Below are positions 15,221 through 27,780 of a stretch of 64,000 nt of DNA, in pieces. Positions within the stretch are counted from its first letter, which is position 1. Each line of letters opens with the position of its first letter. The DNA comes from Modicisalibacter tunisiensis (GTDB lineage Bacteria > Pseudomonadota > Gammaproteobacteria > Pseudomonadales > Halomonadaceae): NCBI RefSeq assembly GCF_020148005.1, contig NZ_JAGXFD010000001.1:1778931-1842930 (forward strand), in the 5' to 3' direction. Position numbers and translations under genes: made by a program. The notes beneath the pieces were generated by a model that did no database searches, was not told the DNA's origin, and saw nothing but the letters and a program-made list of their open reading frames with translations.

Positions 15221-16429
15221 GTGATCATCAAACCCAAGGTTCGCGGTTTCATCTGCACCACCACCCATCCCACCGGCTGCGCGATGAACGTGCTCGAGCA
15301 GATCCAGGCGACCCGCCGGGCGATCGGCGCGCGCGGCACCGGCGACGCCTGGCCGAAGAAGGTGCTGGTCATCGGCGCGTCCAGCGGTTACGGCCTGGCG
15401 GCGCGCATCACCGCGGCCTTCGGCTACGGCGCCAGTACCCTGGGCGTGTTCTTCGAGAAGCCCGGCACCGAGAGGAAGCCCGGCACCGCCGGCTGGTACA
15501 ACGCCGCCGCCTTCGACCGCTACGCCAAGGAAGAGGGGCTCTACAGCCGCGCGATCAACGGCGACGCCTTCGCCCACGAGACCCGCGAGAAGGCCATCGA
15601 GATGATCAAGGAGGACCTCGGCGAGGTCGACCTGGTGATCTACTCGCTGGCCTCGCCGGTGCGCAAGCTGCCCGACAGCGGCGAGGTGAAGCGCTCCGCG
15701 CTCAAGCCGATCGGCGAGACCTACCGCGCCACCGCCATCGACACCAACAAGGACGCCATCATCGAGGCGGAGGTCGAACCGGCCACCCAGCAGGAAATCG
15801 ACGACACCATCGCGGTGATGGGCGGCGAGGACTGGGAACTGTGGATCGACGCGCTCGACAGGGCCGGCGTGCTGGCCGACGGTGCGCGCAGCGTGGCCTT
15901 CAGCTACATCGGCACCGAGATCACCTGGCCGATCTACTGGCACGGGGCCCTGGGCAAGGCCAAGGAGGATCTCGACCGTGCCGCCGGCGAGATCGACAAG
16001 CGCCTTGGCGAGACGGGAGGTGGCGCCAACGTCGCGGTGCTCAAGTCGGTGGTCACCCAGGCCAGCGCGGCGATCCCGGTGATGCCGCTGTACATCGCCA
16101 TGGTCTACCGGGTGATGAAGGAGCAGGGCCTGCACGAGGGCACCATCGATCAGCTCAACCGGCTGTTCCGCGACCGGCTCTACGCCGACGAGGCGCCCGC
16201 CACCGACGAGGCCGGCCGGCTGCGTCTCGACGACTGGGAGCTGCGCGACGATGTCCAGCAGGCCTGCAAGGACCTGTGGCCGACGGTGACCACCGACAAC
16301 CTGTTCGAGATCACCGACTACGCCGGCTACAAGCACGAGTTCCTCAAGCTGTTCGGCTTCGAGCGCGATGACGTGGACTATGACGCCGACGTCGACCCGG
16401 TGGTCGACTTCGATGTCGTGCAGCCCTGA
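15221..16429 (+). CDS. fabV: Enoyl-ACP reductase FabV / trans-2-enoyl-CoA reductase
   Basis: 402 residues from GTG 15221, with GAGGT before it. FabV enzymes are about 400 residues, longer than FabI. Landmarks are [19 protein letters not shown] at the N-terminus, the NADH-binding [28 protein letters not shown] and the catalytic Y-x8-K pair in [10 protein letters not shown]. It performs the last reduction of each fatty acid elongation round. FabV is known to be intrinsically triclosan-tolerant. TAGAAT at 15150-15155 with GGACAG 16 nt upstream is a possible promoter. Confidence 0.95.
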   Translation: MIIKPKVRGFICTTTHPTGCAMNVLEQIQATRRAIGARGTGDAWPKKVLVIGASSGYGLAARITAAFGYGASTLGVFFEKPGTERKPGTAGWYNAAAFDRYAKEEGLYSRAINGDAFAHETREKAIEMIKEDLGEVDLVIYSLASPVRKLPDSGEVKRSALKPIGETYRATAIDTNKDAIIEAEVEPATQQEIDDTIAVMGGEDWELWIDALDRAGVLADGARSVAFSYIGTEITWPIYWHGALGKAKEDLDRAAGEIDKRLGETGGGANVAVLKSVVTQASAAIPVMPLYIAMVYRVMKEQGLHEGTIDQLNRLFRDRLYADEAPATDEAGRLRLDDWELRDDVQQACKDLWPTVTTDNLFEITDYAGYKHEFLKLFGFERDDVDYDADVDPVVDFDVVQP

Positions 16430-16476
16430 GCGCCTGCCGGTGAGGCATGCCGGCAGCCGGGACGGCGAGGGCGGCG

Positions 16477-17442
16477 ATGCTGCACGATAGCCCGGTCGCC
16501 TCGACACCCCGGCAGGTCGGCTTCGTGCTGCTGCCGGGGTTCTCGCTGCTCGCCCAGGCCTGCGCGCTGGAGCCGCTGCACGTGGCCAACCGGCTGGCCG
16601 GCGAACGTCTCTACACGCCGCTGATCTTCAGCCTGGACGGCCGTGCGGTGAAAAGCGCCGCGGAGCTGGCGCTGTCGCCGAACAGCGTGGCCGGCAGCGA
16701 TGCCGGGGCGCTGGACCTGCTGCTGGTCTGTGCGCCCTCCCAGGGCGTCGGCGCGCACCCGGCGCTCGAGGCCTGGCTGACGCGCCTGGCCGGGCGCGGC
16801 GTGGCGCTGGGCGGTGTCGCCGGGGGCACCGAGGTACTGGCCCGGGCCGGGGTGCTCGACGGTTACCGTGCCACGCTGCCCTGGCAGAATCTGGAAGCCT
16901 TCGCCCGGGCGCATCCGGCGGTGCGGGTCGGCCATCAGCTGTTCGAGATCGATCGCGACCGTCTGAGCTGCGGCGGCGGTACCGCGGCGATGGACATGAT
17001 GATGACCCTGATCGGCCAGCATCACGGCCAGCGGCTCGCCGAGCGCATCTCCGAGCACTTCGTCTGCGAGCGCATCCGCATGGGCGACGAGCCCCAGCAT
17101 GTGCCGCTGCGCACCCGGCTCGGCCACGCCCCGCAGAGCCTGGTCGACGCCGTGGCGCTGATGGAGTCCAACATCGAGGAGCCGCTGACCACCCATGAGC
17201 TGGCCGAGCATCTGGGCATCTCGCGGCGCCAGCTCGAGCGGCTGTTCAAGAAGTACCTGCAGGCGGTGCCCAGCCGCTACTACCTGGACCTGCGCCTGCA
17301 GCGCGCGCGCAAGCTGCTGCGCGAGACCGACCAGGCGGTGGGCGACATCGCCCTGCAGACCGGCTTCTCCTCCGGCGCCCACTTCTCCACCGCCTACCGC
17401 AACCACTTCGGCATGACGCCCCGCGAGGAGCGGCTGACCTGA
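16477..17442 (+). CDS. GlxA-family AraC regulator, ArgR-like
   Basis: A 321-residue regulator with an N-terminal DJ-1/PfpI-like ligand domain (VGFVLLPGFSLLAQACALEP to about residue 190) and a C-terminal AraC double HTH (ESNIEEPLTTHELAEHLGIS, RQLERLFKKYL and IALQTGFSSGAHFSTAYRNH). Pseudomonas aeruginosa ArgR, the arginine-responsive activator of the succinyltransferase pathway, has this architecture and length. The AST operon lies 1.9 kb downstream, so an ArgR role is plausible. Carnitine or betaine regulators of the same family are alternatives. ATG 16477 (with AGGG upstream) is preferred to an in-frame ATG at 16447. Confidence 0.85.
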   Translation: MLHDSPVASTPRQVGFVLLPGFSLLAQACALEPLHVANRLAGERLYTPLIFSLDGRAVKSAAELALSPNSVAGSDAGALDLLLVCAPSQGVGAHPALEAWLTRLAGRGVALGGVAGGTEVLARAGVLDGYRATLPWQNLEAFARAHPAVRVGHQLFEIDRDRLSCGGGTAAMDMMMTLIGQHHGQRLAERISEHFVCERIRMGDEPQHVPLRTRLGHAPQSLVDAVALMESNIEEPLTTHELAEHLGISRRQLERLFKKYLQAVPSRYYLDLRLQRARKLLRETDQAVGDIALQTGFSSGAHFSTAYRNHFGMTPREERLT

Positions 17443-17542
17443 CGGCGCCGCCTCGTCATCAAGACAATCGCAGTTGGGGCTCTGGCAAGGGGCGTTGTCC
17501 ACGGACCAGCCCCTGGCTTGACTTGCGATAGCCTTGGCCCCG

Positions 17543-18160
17543 TCATGCCTTGTGCGCCAGCAGGGCGCGGAACAGCGAGCCCATCATCACCGGCTCGTCG
17601 CGCTCGACGACGAACCCGGCGCCCTCCAGCAGCGGCCCCGCCTGACGGGTGATGTCGGTGGCGATGACACGGGTGACGAGGTTGAGCGCGCGCCGTCCCG
17701 GGCCGGCGGGATGGCTGTCCGGCTGGAACTTGTCCATCACGCACAGCTGGCCGTCGTCGGCGAGCACCCGGTGCGCCTCCGCCAGCCCGCGCTCCGGGTG
17801 CGGCATCACCGCCAGGATCAGGTGCATCACCACCACGTCGAAGTAGCCGTCCGGGTAGCTCAGCGCCGCGGCGTCCATCACCCCGGCCTGGCCGTCGAAG
17901 CCCAGGGTCTCGGCCCGGGCACGAAAGCGCCGCACCATCGCCGGGGTGAGGTCGCAGCCGTGCAGCTCGATGTCGCGGGGCAGCCAGGGCAGGTCGAGCC
18001 CGGTGCCGCAACCGACGATCAGCACCCGCTGGCCGCCGGCCCAGTCCACCGCCTCGAGCGCACGGCGCCGGGCCCGGCGAAAGGCCCGGTCGGCGACGAC
18101 GTCGTAGACCGGGGCATAGCAGGCATAGCGCCAGCGGTTCCAGGTGGTGGAATCGATCAT
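17543..18160 (-). CDS. Class I SAM-dependent methyltransferase (UbiE/PmtA-like)
   Basis: A 205-residue methyltransferase. Motif I is VLIVGCGTGLDLPWLP. ELHGCDLTPAMVRRF holds the acidic residue for SAM ribose. DVVVMHLILAVMPHPERGL is motif II and VLADDGQLCVMDKFQP is post-motif II. The N-terminal RYACYAPVYDVVADRAFRRA resembles phospholipid and quinone methyltransferases such as PmtA/UbiE. The substrate is not determinable. It is convergent with the GlxA-like regulator, and the 100-nt gap contains an imperfect long stem (17467-17529). Confidence 0.85.
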   Translation of the reverse strand: MIDSTTWNRWRYACYAPVYDVVADRAFRRARRRALEAVDWAGGQRVLIVGCGTGLDLPWLPRDIELHGCDLTPAMVRRFRARAETLGFDGQAGVMDAAALSYPDGYFDVVVMHLILAVMPHPERGLAEAHRVLADDGQLCVMDKFQPDSHPAGPGRRALNLVTRVIATDITRQAGPLLEGAGFVVERDEPVMMGSLFRALLAHKA

Positions 18161-18270
18161 GGGCGGGGTCTCCCGGGAAGCCAGGCTGGGTAGTCCATCA
18201 TGCGCCGGGAGCGTCGGTCAGGAAAGACCGCCCGATGACGGAGGTCATCGGGCGGCGTCGGGCACGGGTG

Positions 18271-19065
18271 TCAGGCCATGGTATCGACGATGCCGCCCTC
18301 GACGCGCAGGGCCGCCCCGGTGGTGGCGCTGGCCTGTTCGGAGGCCGCATAGACGCACAGGTTGGCGACCTCCTCGGGGGTGGCCAGGCGCTGGATGATC
18401 GAGGAGGGACGGTTCTCGCGGATGAAGCGTTCCTCCATTTCTTCCTGCGACACGCCCTGTTCCTCGGCGGCCTGGCGGATCATCTCGAGCACGCCCTCGG
18501 AGCGGGTCGGCCCGGGCAGGATGGCGTTGACGGTGACCCGGGTGCCGCTGAGCACCTTGGCCAGCCCGCGCGAGATCGACTGCACGGCGGACTTGGTCAT
18601 GCCGTAGTGGACCATCTCGCTGGGGATGTTGAGCCCCGACTCGCTGGAGATGAACTGGATGCGCCCCCAGTCGCGGGCCTTCATGCCCTGCGCGTAGTGG
18701 CGCGACAGGCGCACCGCGCTCATCACGTTGACGTCGAAGAACTGTTGCCAGGTGGCGTCGTCGACCTCGAAGAAGTCCTGCGGACCGAAGATGCCCACGT
18801 TGTTGACCAGGATATCAGTCTCCGGCCGAGCGTCGATCAACGCACGGCAGCCCTCGGCGGTGCCCAGGTCGGCGGCCACGCCCGATACGGCCGCCCCCGG
18901 CACGGCCTGCCTGATGGTCTCGATCGCCGCGTCGACGCGGGCCTGGGTGCGCCCGGTGACGGTGACCTCGGCGCCGGACTCGGCGAGCCCCCGGGCGATG
19001 GCGAAGCCGATGCCGGCGGTGGAGCCGGTGACGATGGCGCTCTTCCCGGAAAGGTCGATCTGCAT
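18271..19065 (-). CDS. Short-chain dehydrogenase/reductase
   Basis: A 264-residue classical SDR starting MQIDLSGKSAIVTGSTAGIG, whose TGxxxGIG motif binds NAD(P). It has LVNNVG (NNAG-like), the catalytic Ser in FISSESG and Y-x3-K in HYGMTKSA. Substrate is unknown. The ATG at 19065 has AAGGAG upstream; the in-frame ATG at 19137 would translate an 18-bp tandem repeat and is rejected. It diverges from the AST operon. Confidence 0.88.
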   Translation of the reverse strand: MQIDLSGKSAIVTGSTAGIGFAIARGLAESGAEVTVTGRTQARVDAAIETIRQAVPGAAVSGVAADLGTAEGCRALIDARPETDILVNNVGIFGPQDFFEVDDATWQQFFDVNVMSAVRLSRHYAQGMKARDWGRIQFISSESGLNIPSEMVHYGMTKSAVQSISRGLAKVLSGTRVTVNAILPGPTRSEGVLEMIRQAAEEQGVSQEEMEERFIRENRPSSIIQRLATPEEVANLCVYAASEQASATTGAALRVEGGIVDTMA

Positions 19066-19076
19066 GCGAAACACTC

Positions 19077-19112
19077 CTTGTCGTGTGCGGATAACTTGTC
19101 GTGTGCGGATAA
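19077..19112 (-). repeat. 18-bp perfect tandem duplication in the SDR 5' leader
   Basis: CTTGTCGTGTGCGGATAA is present twice head-to-tail at 19077-19094 and 19095-19112. The first copy touches the Shine-Dalgarno of the SDR gene. On the minus strand each copy begins TTATCCGCA, one base off a DnaA box. Confidence 0.9.
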
Positions 19113-20543
<1,431 letters not shown>

Positions 20544-20575
20544 ACGGTCACGCGCCAACCACGGGAGGAAACGCC

Positions 20576-21640
20576 ATGCTGGTCGTGCGCCCTGCCAAGC
20601 CCGCCGACCTGCCGGGCCTCGAGCGACTGGCGGGGACGGCCACCCCGCGGCTGACCAATCTGCCGGCGCATCGCGATCGCCTCGAGGAACGCATCACCCG
20701 CTCGCAGCGCTCGCTGGCCCGCGAGATCGACTTTCCCGGCGACGAGAGCTACACCTTCGTGCTCGAGGACCTCGAGCGCGGCGAGATCGCCGGGACCGCC
20801 ACCATCCGTGCCCATGCCGGCGCCCACGAGGCGTACTACACCTATCGCCAGGAAACGCTGATCCACGCCTCGCAGCAGCTCAACGTGCGCCGCGAGGTGC
20901 AGACGCTGTCGCTGTCCCACGAGGTCTCGGACGCCAGCCTGCTGTGCGCGCTGTCGCTGGACCCGCGCTACAAGGGCACCAGCGCCGAGAGCCTGCTGCG
21001 CCGCTCGCGGCTGATGTTCATCGCCCAGTACCCGGAGCGCTTCGCCGAGCTCCTGGCGATCGCCTTTCCCGGCTATCTGGATGCCGACGGCGAGTCGCCG
21101 TTCTGGAACAGTGTCGGCCGCCACTTCTTCGCCCGCGGCTATCAGGAGATGAATCACCTGGCCGGGGTGCGCTCGAAGAGCTTCATCGCCGAGGTGATGC
21201 CGCAGTTCCCGCTCTACCTGCCGCTGCTCACCCCGGCGGCGCGGGCGGCGATCGGCCGCGAGCACCCGGCCCACGAGACGGCGCTGGCGGAAATGCTCGC
21301 CGAGGGCTTCGCCCGCTCGCGGCACGTCGACATCTTCGACGCCGGCCCGGTGATCAAGGCCGAGCGCGAGCGGCTGGCGACCTTCCGCCACAGCACCTGG
21401 CATCCGGTGCGCATCCGCCCGGCCACGGCGCTGCCGGATGCCGAGCCGGCGCTGATCGCCAACCAGAAGCTCGAGGGCTTCCGCTGCGTGGTGGCGCGCT
21501 ATGCGCTGTCGCCCACCGGCCAGCTGATGCTCTCGCCCGAGCATGCCGCTGAGCTCGGCGTGGAGGAGGGCCGTGCGGTGCTCGCCGCCCCGCTGGGCCT
21601 GCCGGACGCCGATGACGCCTTCGACGAGGGGGAACTGTAA
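20576..21640 (+). CDS. aruF: Arginine/ornithine succinyltransferase, alpha subunit (AruF-like)
   Basis: A 354-residue AstA-family protein (MLVVRPAKPADLPGLERLAG, LTNLPAHRDRLEERI, SLALDP-like site SLDPRYKG, FWNSVGRHFFARGYQEMNHL). It transfers succinyl from succinyl-CoA to arginine in the first AST step. Pseudomonas uses two homologous subunits, AruF and AruG, and two AstA paralogues also stand side by side here. ATG 20576 with GGGAGGAA 5 nt upstream is chosen; an ATG at 20540 overlapping the astC stop is a weaker alternative. Confidence 0.92.
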   Translation: MLVVRPAKPADLPGLERLAGTATPRLTNLPAHRDRLEERITRSQRSLAREIDFPGDESYTFVLEDLERGEIAGTATIRAHAGAHEAYYTYRQETLIHASQQLNVRREVQTLSLSHEVSDASLLCALSLDPRYKGTSAESLLRRSRLMFIAQYPERFAELLAIAFPGYLDADGESPFWNSVGRHFFARGYQEMNHLAGVRSKSFIAEVMPQFPLYLPLLTPAARAAIGREHPAHETALAEMLAEGFARSRHVDIFDAGPVIKAERERLATFRHSTWHPVRIRPATALPDAEPALIANQKLEGFRCVVARYALSPTGQLMLSPEHAAELGVEEGRAVLAAPLGLPDADDAFDEGEL

Positions 21641-22659
21641 TGCGCATTCGACCCATCGCCCGCGGCGATCTCGACGGCCTGCAGCGGCTCGCCCGCGAGA
21701 CCGGCGTCGGCTTCACCTCGCTGCCGGACAACCGCGACTTCCTGGCCGGCAAGATCGAGTCCGCCGCCCGGGCCTTCGAGGAACGCGTGCCGGCCGAGGA
21801 GCGGCTGTACTTCTTCGTGCTCGAGGACGACGAGCGCGGCGAGCTGGCCGGCTGCTGCGCCATCGAGGCGCAGGTAGGCCGCGAGGTGCCGTTCTACCAC
21901 TACCGGGTGGGCACGCTGGCGCACTCGTCGGTGCAGCTCGACCTGCACCGCACCATCGACACGCTGTTCCTGAGCTCGGACCACACCGGCGACGCCGAGG
22001 TGGCCTCGCTCTACCTGCGTCCGGAGTATCGTCGCCACCGCAACGGCGCGCTGCTCTCCAAGGCGCGCTGGCTGTTCATGGCGCAGTTCCGCAGCGGCTT
22101 TCCCGACAAGGTGCTCGCCGAGATGCGCGGCAAGTTCGATGCCAACGGCATCAGCCCCTTCTGGCAGTGTCTGGGCAGCCACTTCTTCCCCATGGACTTC
22201 AATGAAGCGGACAGACTGACTGGATTAGGCCAAAAGAGCTTCATCGGCGAGCTGATGCCCAAGTTCCCGATCTACACGCCCTTCCTCACCGAGGAGGCGC
22301 GGGCCTGCATCGGTGCCGTCCACGACGACACCCGACCCGCGCTGGAGATGCTCAAGAAGGAGGGCCTGCGCTGGGAGGGCTACATCGACATCTTCGACGG
22401 CGGCCCCACCGTGGAGGCCTACATCGATGACGTGCGCGCGGTTCGCCATTCGCGGCTGTGCCCGGTGGAAGTCGCCGGCAGCGAGCCGGAATCCACCGAG
22501 CGCCCCGCCTGGCTGGTGGCGACCACCGAGATGGCCGACTTCCGGGCCGCCTGGGTGGGTCGCGGGCCCGGCGCGGACGGCACCCTGACCCTCAGCGACA
22601 CGGAAGCCCGCCGCCTGGGTGTCACCACCGGCGACAGCCTGCGGGTTCTGGAAACCTAA
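21640..22659 (+). CDS. aruG: Arginine N-succinyltransferase, beta subunit (AruG-like)
   Basis: A 339-residue AstA-family protein, a clear paralogue of the preceding gene: MRIRPIARGDLDGLQRLARE, GFTSLPDNRDFLAGKIE, SLYLRPEYRRHRNGALLSKA, FWQCLGSHFFPMDFNEADRL and LMPKFPIYTPFLTEEAR. E. coli-type single AstA most resembles this beta form. The start ATG shares one base with the aruF stop (TAATG), so the subunits are translationally coupled, as expected for a heteromeric enzyme. Confidence 0.93.
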   Translation: MRIRPIARGDLDGLQRLARETGVGFTSLPDNRDFLAGKIESAARAFEERVPAEERLYFFVLEDDERGELAGCCAIEAQVGREVPFYHYRVGTLAHSSVQLDLHRTIDTLFLSSDHTGDAEVASLYLRPEYRRHRNGALLSKARWLFMAQFRSGFPDKVLAEMRGKFDANGISPFWQCLGSHFFPMDFNEADRLTGLGQKSFIGELMPKFPIYTPFLTEEARACIGAVHDDTRPALEMLKKEGLRWEGYIDIFDGGPTVEAYIDDVRAVRHSRLCPVEVAGSEPESTERPAWLVATTEMADFRAAWVGRGPGADGTLTLSDTEARRLGVTTGDSLRVLET

Positions 22660-22681
22660 GCTCGAAACCTGGGAGTCCCTC

Positions 22682-24151
22682 ATGCAAGCCCGACAACAAC
22701 TCTTCATCGGCGGCGCCTGGGTCGACGGCGCCGCCGACACGCTGACCAAGCATGATCCGATCACCGGCGACGCCCTGTGGCAGGGCGTCAGCGCCAGTGC
22801 CGCCCAGGTGGGCGAGGCGGTGGCCGCCGCCCGCACGGCGTTTCCCGGCTGGGCGCGCCAGACCTTCGAGGCGCGGCTGGCGGTGGTCGAGCGCTTCCGC
22901 GACCAGCTCGAGGCTCATCGCGAGCCCCTGGCCGAAAGCATCGCCCGGGAAACCGGCAAGCCGCTGTGGGAAGCGCGGACCGAGGTAGGCGCGATGATCG
23001 CCAAGGTGGCGATCTCGGTGACCGCCCATCACGAGCGCACCGGCGAGCGCAGCCGCGATGCGGGCGGCACCACGGCGGTGCTGCGCCATCGCCCCCACGG
23101 CGTGCTGGCGGTGTTCGGCCCCTACAACTTCCCAGGCCACCTGCCCAACGGGCACATGGTCCCGGCGCTGCTGGCCGGCAACAGCGTGGTCTTCAAGCCC
23201 AGCGAGATCACTCCGCGCACCGCCGACCTGACCCTGCAGTGCTGGCAGGCTGCCGGGCTGCCCGACGGCGTGATCAACCTGGTGCAGGGCGGCGCGCCGG
23301 TGGGTCAGGCGCTGGCCGGGGCCGACGACATCGACGGGCTGCTGTTCACCGGCAGCGCGCGTACCGGCAAGCTGCTGCACAAGCAGTTCGCCGGCCAGGT
23401 CGACAAGATCCTCGCCCTGGAACTGGGCGGCAACAACCCGCTGGTGGTCAAGGACGTGCCGGACGAGGCCGCCGCGGTGCTGACCATTCTGCAGTCGGCG
23501 TTCCTCTCCGGCGGCCAGCGCTGCACCTGCGCGCGGCGGCTGATGGTGCCCGAGGGCGCCGTCGGCGACCGCCTGATCGAGGCGCTGGTCGCGGCCATCG
23601 GTGATCTTCGCGTCGCCGCACCGTTCAGCGAACCGGCGCCGTTCTACGGCGGGCTGGCCACGGTGGCCGCCGCCGACGGGCTGCTCGCGGCCCAGGACGA
23701 TCTCGAGACGCGCGGCGCCACCGTGCTGGCGCGGATGCGTCGCCTGGTCGAGGGCACCAGCCTGCTCAGCCCCGGGCTGATCGACGTCACCGGCTGCGAC
23801 GTGCCCGACGAGGAGCACTTCGGCCCGCTGCTCAAGGTGCACCGCTACCGCGACTGGGACGAGGCCATCACCCTGGCCAACGATACCCGCTACGGGCTTT
23901 CCGCCGGGCTGATCGGCGGCGAGCCGGCCGACTGGGACGACTTCCTGCTGCGCATCCGCGCGGGCATCGTCAACTGGAACCGCCAGACCACCGGCGCCTC
24001 CAGCGACGCGCCCTTCGGCGGCATCGGCGACAGCGGCAACCATCGGCCGAGCGCCTACTACGCCGCCGACTACTGCGCCTATCCGGTCGCCTCGATGGAA
24101 AGCGAGTCGCTGGCGCTGCCCGAGAACCTGCCGCCGGGGGTGACATTATGA
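22682..24151 (+). CDS. astD: Succinylglutamic semialdehyde dehydrogenase
   Basis: A 489-residue aldehyde dehydrogenase (E. coli AstD is 492). [20 protein letters not shown] carries the catalytic Asn, the conserved Glu lies in [13 protein letters not shown], and the nucleophilic Cys in [11 protein letters not shown]. It oxidises N2-succinylglutamate 5-semialdehyde to succinylglutamate with NAD. ATG 22682 starts 22 nt after aruG; an in-frame ATG at 22619 inside aruG is rejected. Confidence 0.95.
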   Translation: MQARQQLFIGGAWVDGAADTLTKHDPITGDALWQGVSASAAQVGEAVAAARTAFPGWARQTFEARLAVVERFRDQLEAHREPLAESIARETGKPLWEARTEVGAMIAKVAISVTAHHERTGERSRDAGGTTAVLRHRPHGVLAVFGPYNFPGHLPNGHMVPALLAGNSVVFKPSEITPRTADLTLQCWQAAGLPDGVINLVQGGAPVGQALAGADDIDGLLFTGSARTGKLLHKQFAGQVDKILALELGGNNPLVVKDVPDEAAAVLTILQSAFLSGGQRCTCARRLMVPEGAVGDRLIEALVAAIGDLRVAAPFSEPAPFYGGLATVAAADGLLAAQDDLETRGATVLARMRRLVEGTSLLSPGLIDVTGCDVPDEEHFGPLLKVHRYRDWDEAITLANDTRYGLSAGLIGGEPADWDDFLLRIRAGIVNWNRQTTGASSDAPFGGIGDSGNHRPSAYYAADYCAYPVASMESESLALPENLPPGVTL

Positions 24152-25533
24152 GCGATGCCGTGAGCGACTCCACACCGCGGGCCGACGCCCGCGAGGTCAA
24201 CTTCGACGGCCTGGTCGGGCCCACCCACAACTACGCCGGGCTGGCCCACGGCAACGTGGCGTCGATGCGCCATGGCGGCCTGGCTTCCAGCCCGAAGGAA
24301 GCGGCGCTGCAGGGCCTGGCCAAGATGAAGGCCCTGCACGAGGCGGGCTACGCCCAGGGGGTACTGCCCCCGCAGCAGCGCCCCGACCTCGGCGCGCTGC
24401 GCGATCTGGGCTTCTCCGGCAGCAACGCTCAGGTGCTCGAGCGCGCCGCCCGCGAGGCGCCGCAGATCCTGCGCGCGGTGTGTTCGGCGTCGTCGATGTG
24501 GACGGCCAACGCCGCCACGGTGACGCCGAGCCGTGACGCGCCGGACGGCCGGGTGCACGTCACCCCGGCCAACCTGCAGTCGAGCTTTCATCGCTTCCTC
24601 GAGCCGCGGACCACCGGCCGTGTGCTGGCGGCGATCTTCCGCGACGAGGCGCGCTTCGCCCATCACCCGGCGCTGCCGGCGACCCCGGCGTTCTCCGACG
24701 AGGGCGCGGCCAACCATACCCGGCTGTGCGGCGATCACGGCGAGCCGGGCGTGCATCTCTACGTCTACGGGCGTCGGGCGTTTCCCGGCGAGGGGCCGGC
24801 GAGCCGCGAGCCGCAGCGCTTCCCGGCCCGCCAGACCCTGGAAGCCAGCCAGGCGGTGGCCCGCCAGCACGGCCTCGATGCCACGCAGGTGGTGTTCGCC
24901 CAGCAGCATCCCGACGCCATCGATGCCGGCGTCTTCCACAACGACGTGATCGCGGTGGGCAACGGCCCGGTGCTGCTCTATCACGAGATGGCGTTTCTCG
25001 ACGAGCAAGGCACGCTCGACGAGCTGCGCCGCAAGATGGCCTCGCCGCTGATCCCGGTGCGCGTGCCCGGCGAGGCGGTGAGCCTCGACGACGCGGTGAG
25101 CTCGTACCTGTTCAATTCGCAGCTGCTCTCCGACCCCGACGGCAGCGGGGCGATGACCCTGGTGGTGCCCGGCGAGTGTCAGGAGAACGAGGCGGTGTGG
25201 CGGACCATCCAGGACCTGCTGCTGGCCGGGCACAACCCGATCGGCGAGGTGGTGGTCAAGGACGTCAAGCAGAGCATGCGCAACGGCGGCGGCCCGGCCT
25301 GTCTGCGGCTGCGGGTGGTGCTCGACGCCGCCGAGCGCGCCGGGCTGTCCGGCCGGGTGCTGCTCGACGACGCGCTCTACGGCGATCTCGTCGCCTGGGT
25401 CGAGCGTCACTATCGCGACACCCTGACCCCGGCCGATCTCGCCGACCCGCAGCTCGCCGAGGAGACGCTCACCGCGCTCGACGAGCTGACGCGGCTGCTC
25501 GAGATCGGCAGCGTCTATCCGTTCCAGCTGTAG
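24148..25533 (+). CDS. astB: N-succinylarginine dihydrolase
   Basis: A 461-residue enzyme (E. coli AstB is 447) with the family signature [20 protein letters not shown]. Further conserved segments are [34 protein letters not shown] [29 protein letters not shown] and [18 protein letters not shown]. It hydrolyses succinylarginine to succinylornithine, ammonia and CO2. The ATG overlaps the astD TGA. It is the last AST gene here; no astE follows. Confidence 0.95.
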   Translation: MSDAVSDSTPRADAREVNFDGLVGPTHNYAGLAHGNVASMRHGGLASSPKEAALQGLAKMKALHEAGYAQGVLPPQQRPDLGALRDLGFSGSNAQVLERAAREAPQILRAVCSASSMWTANAATVTPSRDAPDGRVHVTPANLQSSFHRFLEPRTTGRVLAAIFRDEARFAHHPALPATPAFSDEGAANHTRLCGDHGEPGVHLYVYGRRAFPGEGPASREPQRFPARQTLEASQAVARQHGLDATQVVFAQQHPDAIDAGVFHNDVIAVGNGPVLLYHEMAFLDEQGTLDELRRKMASPLIPVRVPGEAVSLDDAVSSYLFNSQLLSDPDGSGAMTLVVPGECQENEAVWRTIQDLLLAGHNPIGEVVVKDVKQSMRNGGGPACLRLRVVLDAAERAGLSGRVLLDDALYGDLVAWVERHYRDTLTPADLADPQLAEETLTALDELTRLLEIGSVYPFQL

Positions 25534-25554
25534 CGGCTGGCACCGAGGCCGCGG

Positions 25555-25680
25555 TGTCGCGACTGAAGTCGCTCCCACGGTGAAGCCGCTGTGCTCGAGG
25601 CCGGGTCCTGTGGGAGGGATTCATCCCCGATGGCGGTGGCTCGGTGGTGGATGCACCGCGACTGAAGTCGCTCCCACTCC
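25555..25680. repeat. REP-like palindromic element, copy A
   Basis: GCGACTGAAGTCGCTCCCAC occurs twice (25559-25578 and 25659-25678). Between them sits GTGGGAGGGATTCATCCCCG, a second palindrome. The copy lies between convergent astB and the aldo/keto reductase gene. It shares its units with copies near 31.4, 40.9 and 55.4 kb. Confidence 0.85.
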
Positions 25681-25719
25681 AGCCCGCCGGGGGCTGGAGG
25701 ACTGTTCATGGGTGCGGCA

Positions 25720-26679
25720 TCACGCCTGGAAGGGGTTGCTGGCCTCCTCCAGGCGGCGCAGGGCGTCCTTGTCCAGGGTCAGCCGGGTGGCGGCGATCAT
25801 GGCCTCCAGCTGGCGCTGCGAGGTGGCGCTGGCGATCGGCGCGGTGACCGCGGGGCGGGTCATCAGCCAGGCCAGCGAGACGCTCGCCGGGGTGGTGTCG
25901 AGCCGCCGGGCGACGTCGTCGAGAGCGTCGAGGATGCGCATCCCGCGCTCGTCGAAGTACTTGTCGAGAAAGGCCTCGCGGGGCGTGCCGCGGGCGTCCT
26001 CGCGGTCGCGATACTTGCCGGTGAGAAACCCGCTGGCCAGCGCGAAGTAGGGAATCACGCCGACGTTGCGCCCCTCGCACAGCGGGGCCAGCCGGGCCTC
26101 GTAGTCGCTGCGGTCATAGAGGTTGTAGAAGGGCTGCAGGGTCTCGTAGCGCGGCAGGTCGTTGCGCTCGGCGACCGTGAGGGCCTCGTCGAGGCGATGT
26201 GCCCGGTAGTTCGAGGCGCCGATGGCGCGGACCTTGCCCTGTTCGATGAGCCGCTGATAGGCCTCGAGGGTCTCCTCGAGCGGGGTGTCGGCGTCGTCGT
26301 CGTGGGACTGGTAGAGATCGATGACGTCGGTCTGCAGGCGCTTCAGCGAGGCCTCGACGGCGCGCATGATGTAGGCTTTCGACAGGCCCTGCTCGCCGTC
26401 GCCCATGGGCTTGCCGACCTTGGTCGCCAGCAGCACCCTGTCGCGGTTGCCGCGGGCCTTGAAGTAGCGGCCCAGCACGGTCTCGGATTCGCCGCCGGCG
26501 TGGCCGTCCACCCAGCGCGAATAGACATCGGCGGTGTCGATGGCGTTGAAGCCGGCGTCCAGCCAGGCGTCGATCATCGCGAACGACTCGCGCTCGTCGA
26601 GCGTCCAGCCGAAGACGTTGCCGCCGAAGATCAGCGGGGCGGTTTTCAGGCCGCTGTTGCCGAGCGGGCGTAATTCCAT
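25720..26679 (-). CDS. Aldo/keto reductase
   Basis: A 319-residue TIM-barrel oxidoreductase starting MELRPLGNSGLKTAPLIFGG. FNAIDTADVYSRW supplies the catalytic Asp and Tyr, ATKVGKPMG the Lys, and YQSHDDDADTPLEETLEAYQ the His. VRAIGASNYRAHRLDEAL and PIASATSQRQLEAM line the NADPH site. It likely reduces aldehydes or ketones. Start at 26679; longer minus-strand frames upstream are shadows of the DUF808 gene. It faces the end of the AST operon across a REP element. Confidence 0.92.
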   Translation of the reverse strand: MELRPLGNSGLKTAPLIFGGNVFGWTLDERESFAMIDAWLDAGFNAIDTADVYSRWVDGHAGGESETVLGRYFKARGNRDRVLLATKVGKPMGDGEQGLSKAYIMRAVEASLKRLQTDVIDLYQSHDDDADTPLEETLEAYQRLIEQGKVRAIGASNYRAHRLDEALTVAERNDLPRYETLQPFYNLYDRSDYEARLAPLCEGRNVGVIPYFALASGFLTGKYRDREDARGTPREAFLDKYFDERGMRILDALDDVARRLDTTPASVSLAWLMTRPAVTAPIASATSQRQLEAMIAATRLTLDKDALRRLEEASNPFQA

Positions 26680-26853
26680 CGTTGCTTCCTCGTGTATCGG
26701 GCCGTCACGACGTCTCGTGAGCAGGCTAAGTGATTGTCTCGCCGTCAGCATAGTCGACCCGGACCCGAGGTGACAGCGACCGGGGCGAGGGCGCGGGACA
26801 GGGGATGGCGCTTGCCGGTAAGCTGGCGGAAAATCCTGGCGGGAGGAGCCACC

Positions 26854-27780
<927 letters not shown>

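Noticed and set aside
17467..17529. Imperfect long stem between the AraC regulator and methyltransferase genes
   Set aside because: Pairing is interrupted by several mismatches and lacks a T-tract, so I do not call it a terminator or structured RNA.
25555..25680. Repeated palindromes considered as a CRISPR array
   Set aside because: Only two copies of the unit occur, separated by another palindrome rather than a unique spacer. The same units are scattered singly elsewhere and no cas genes are present.
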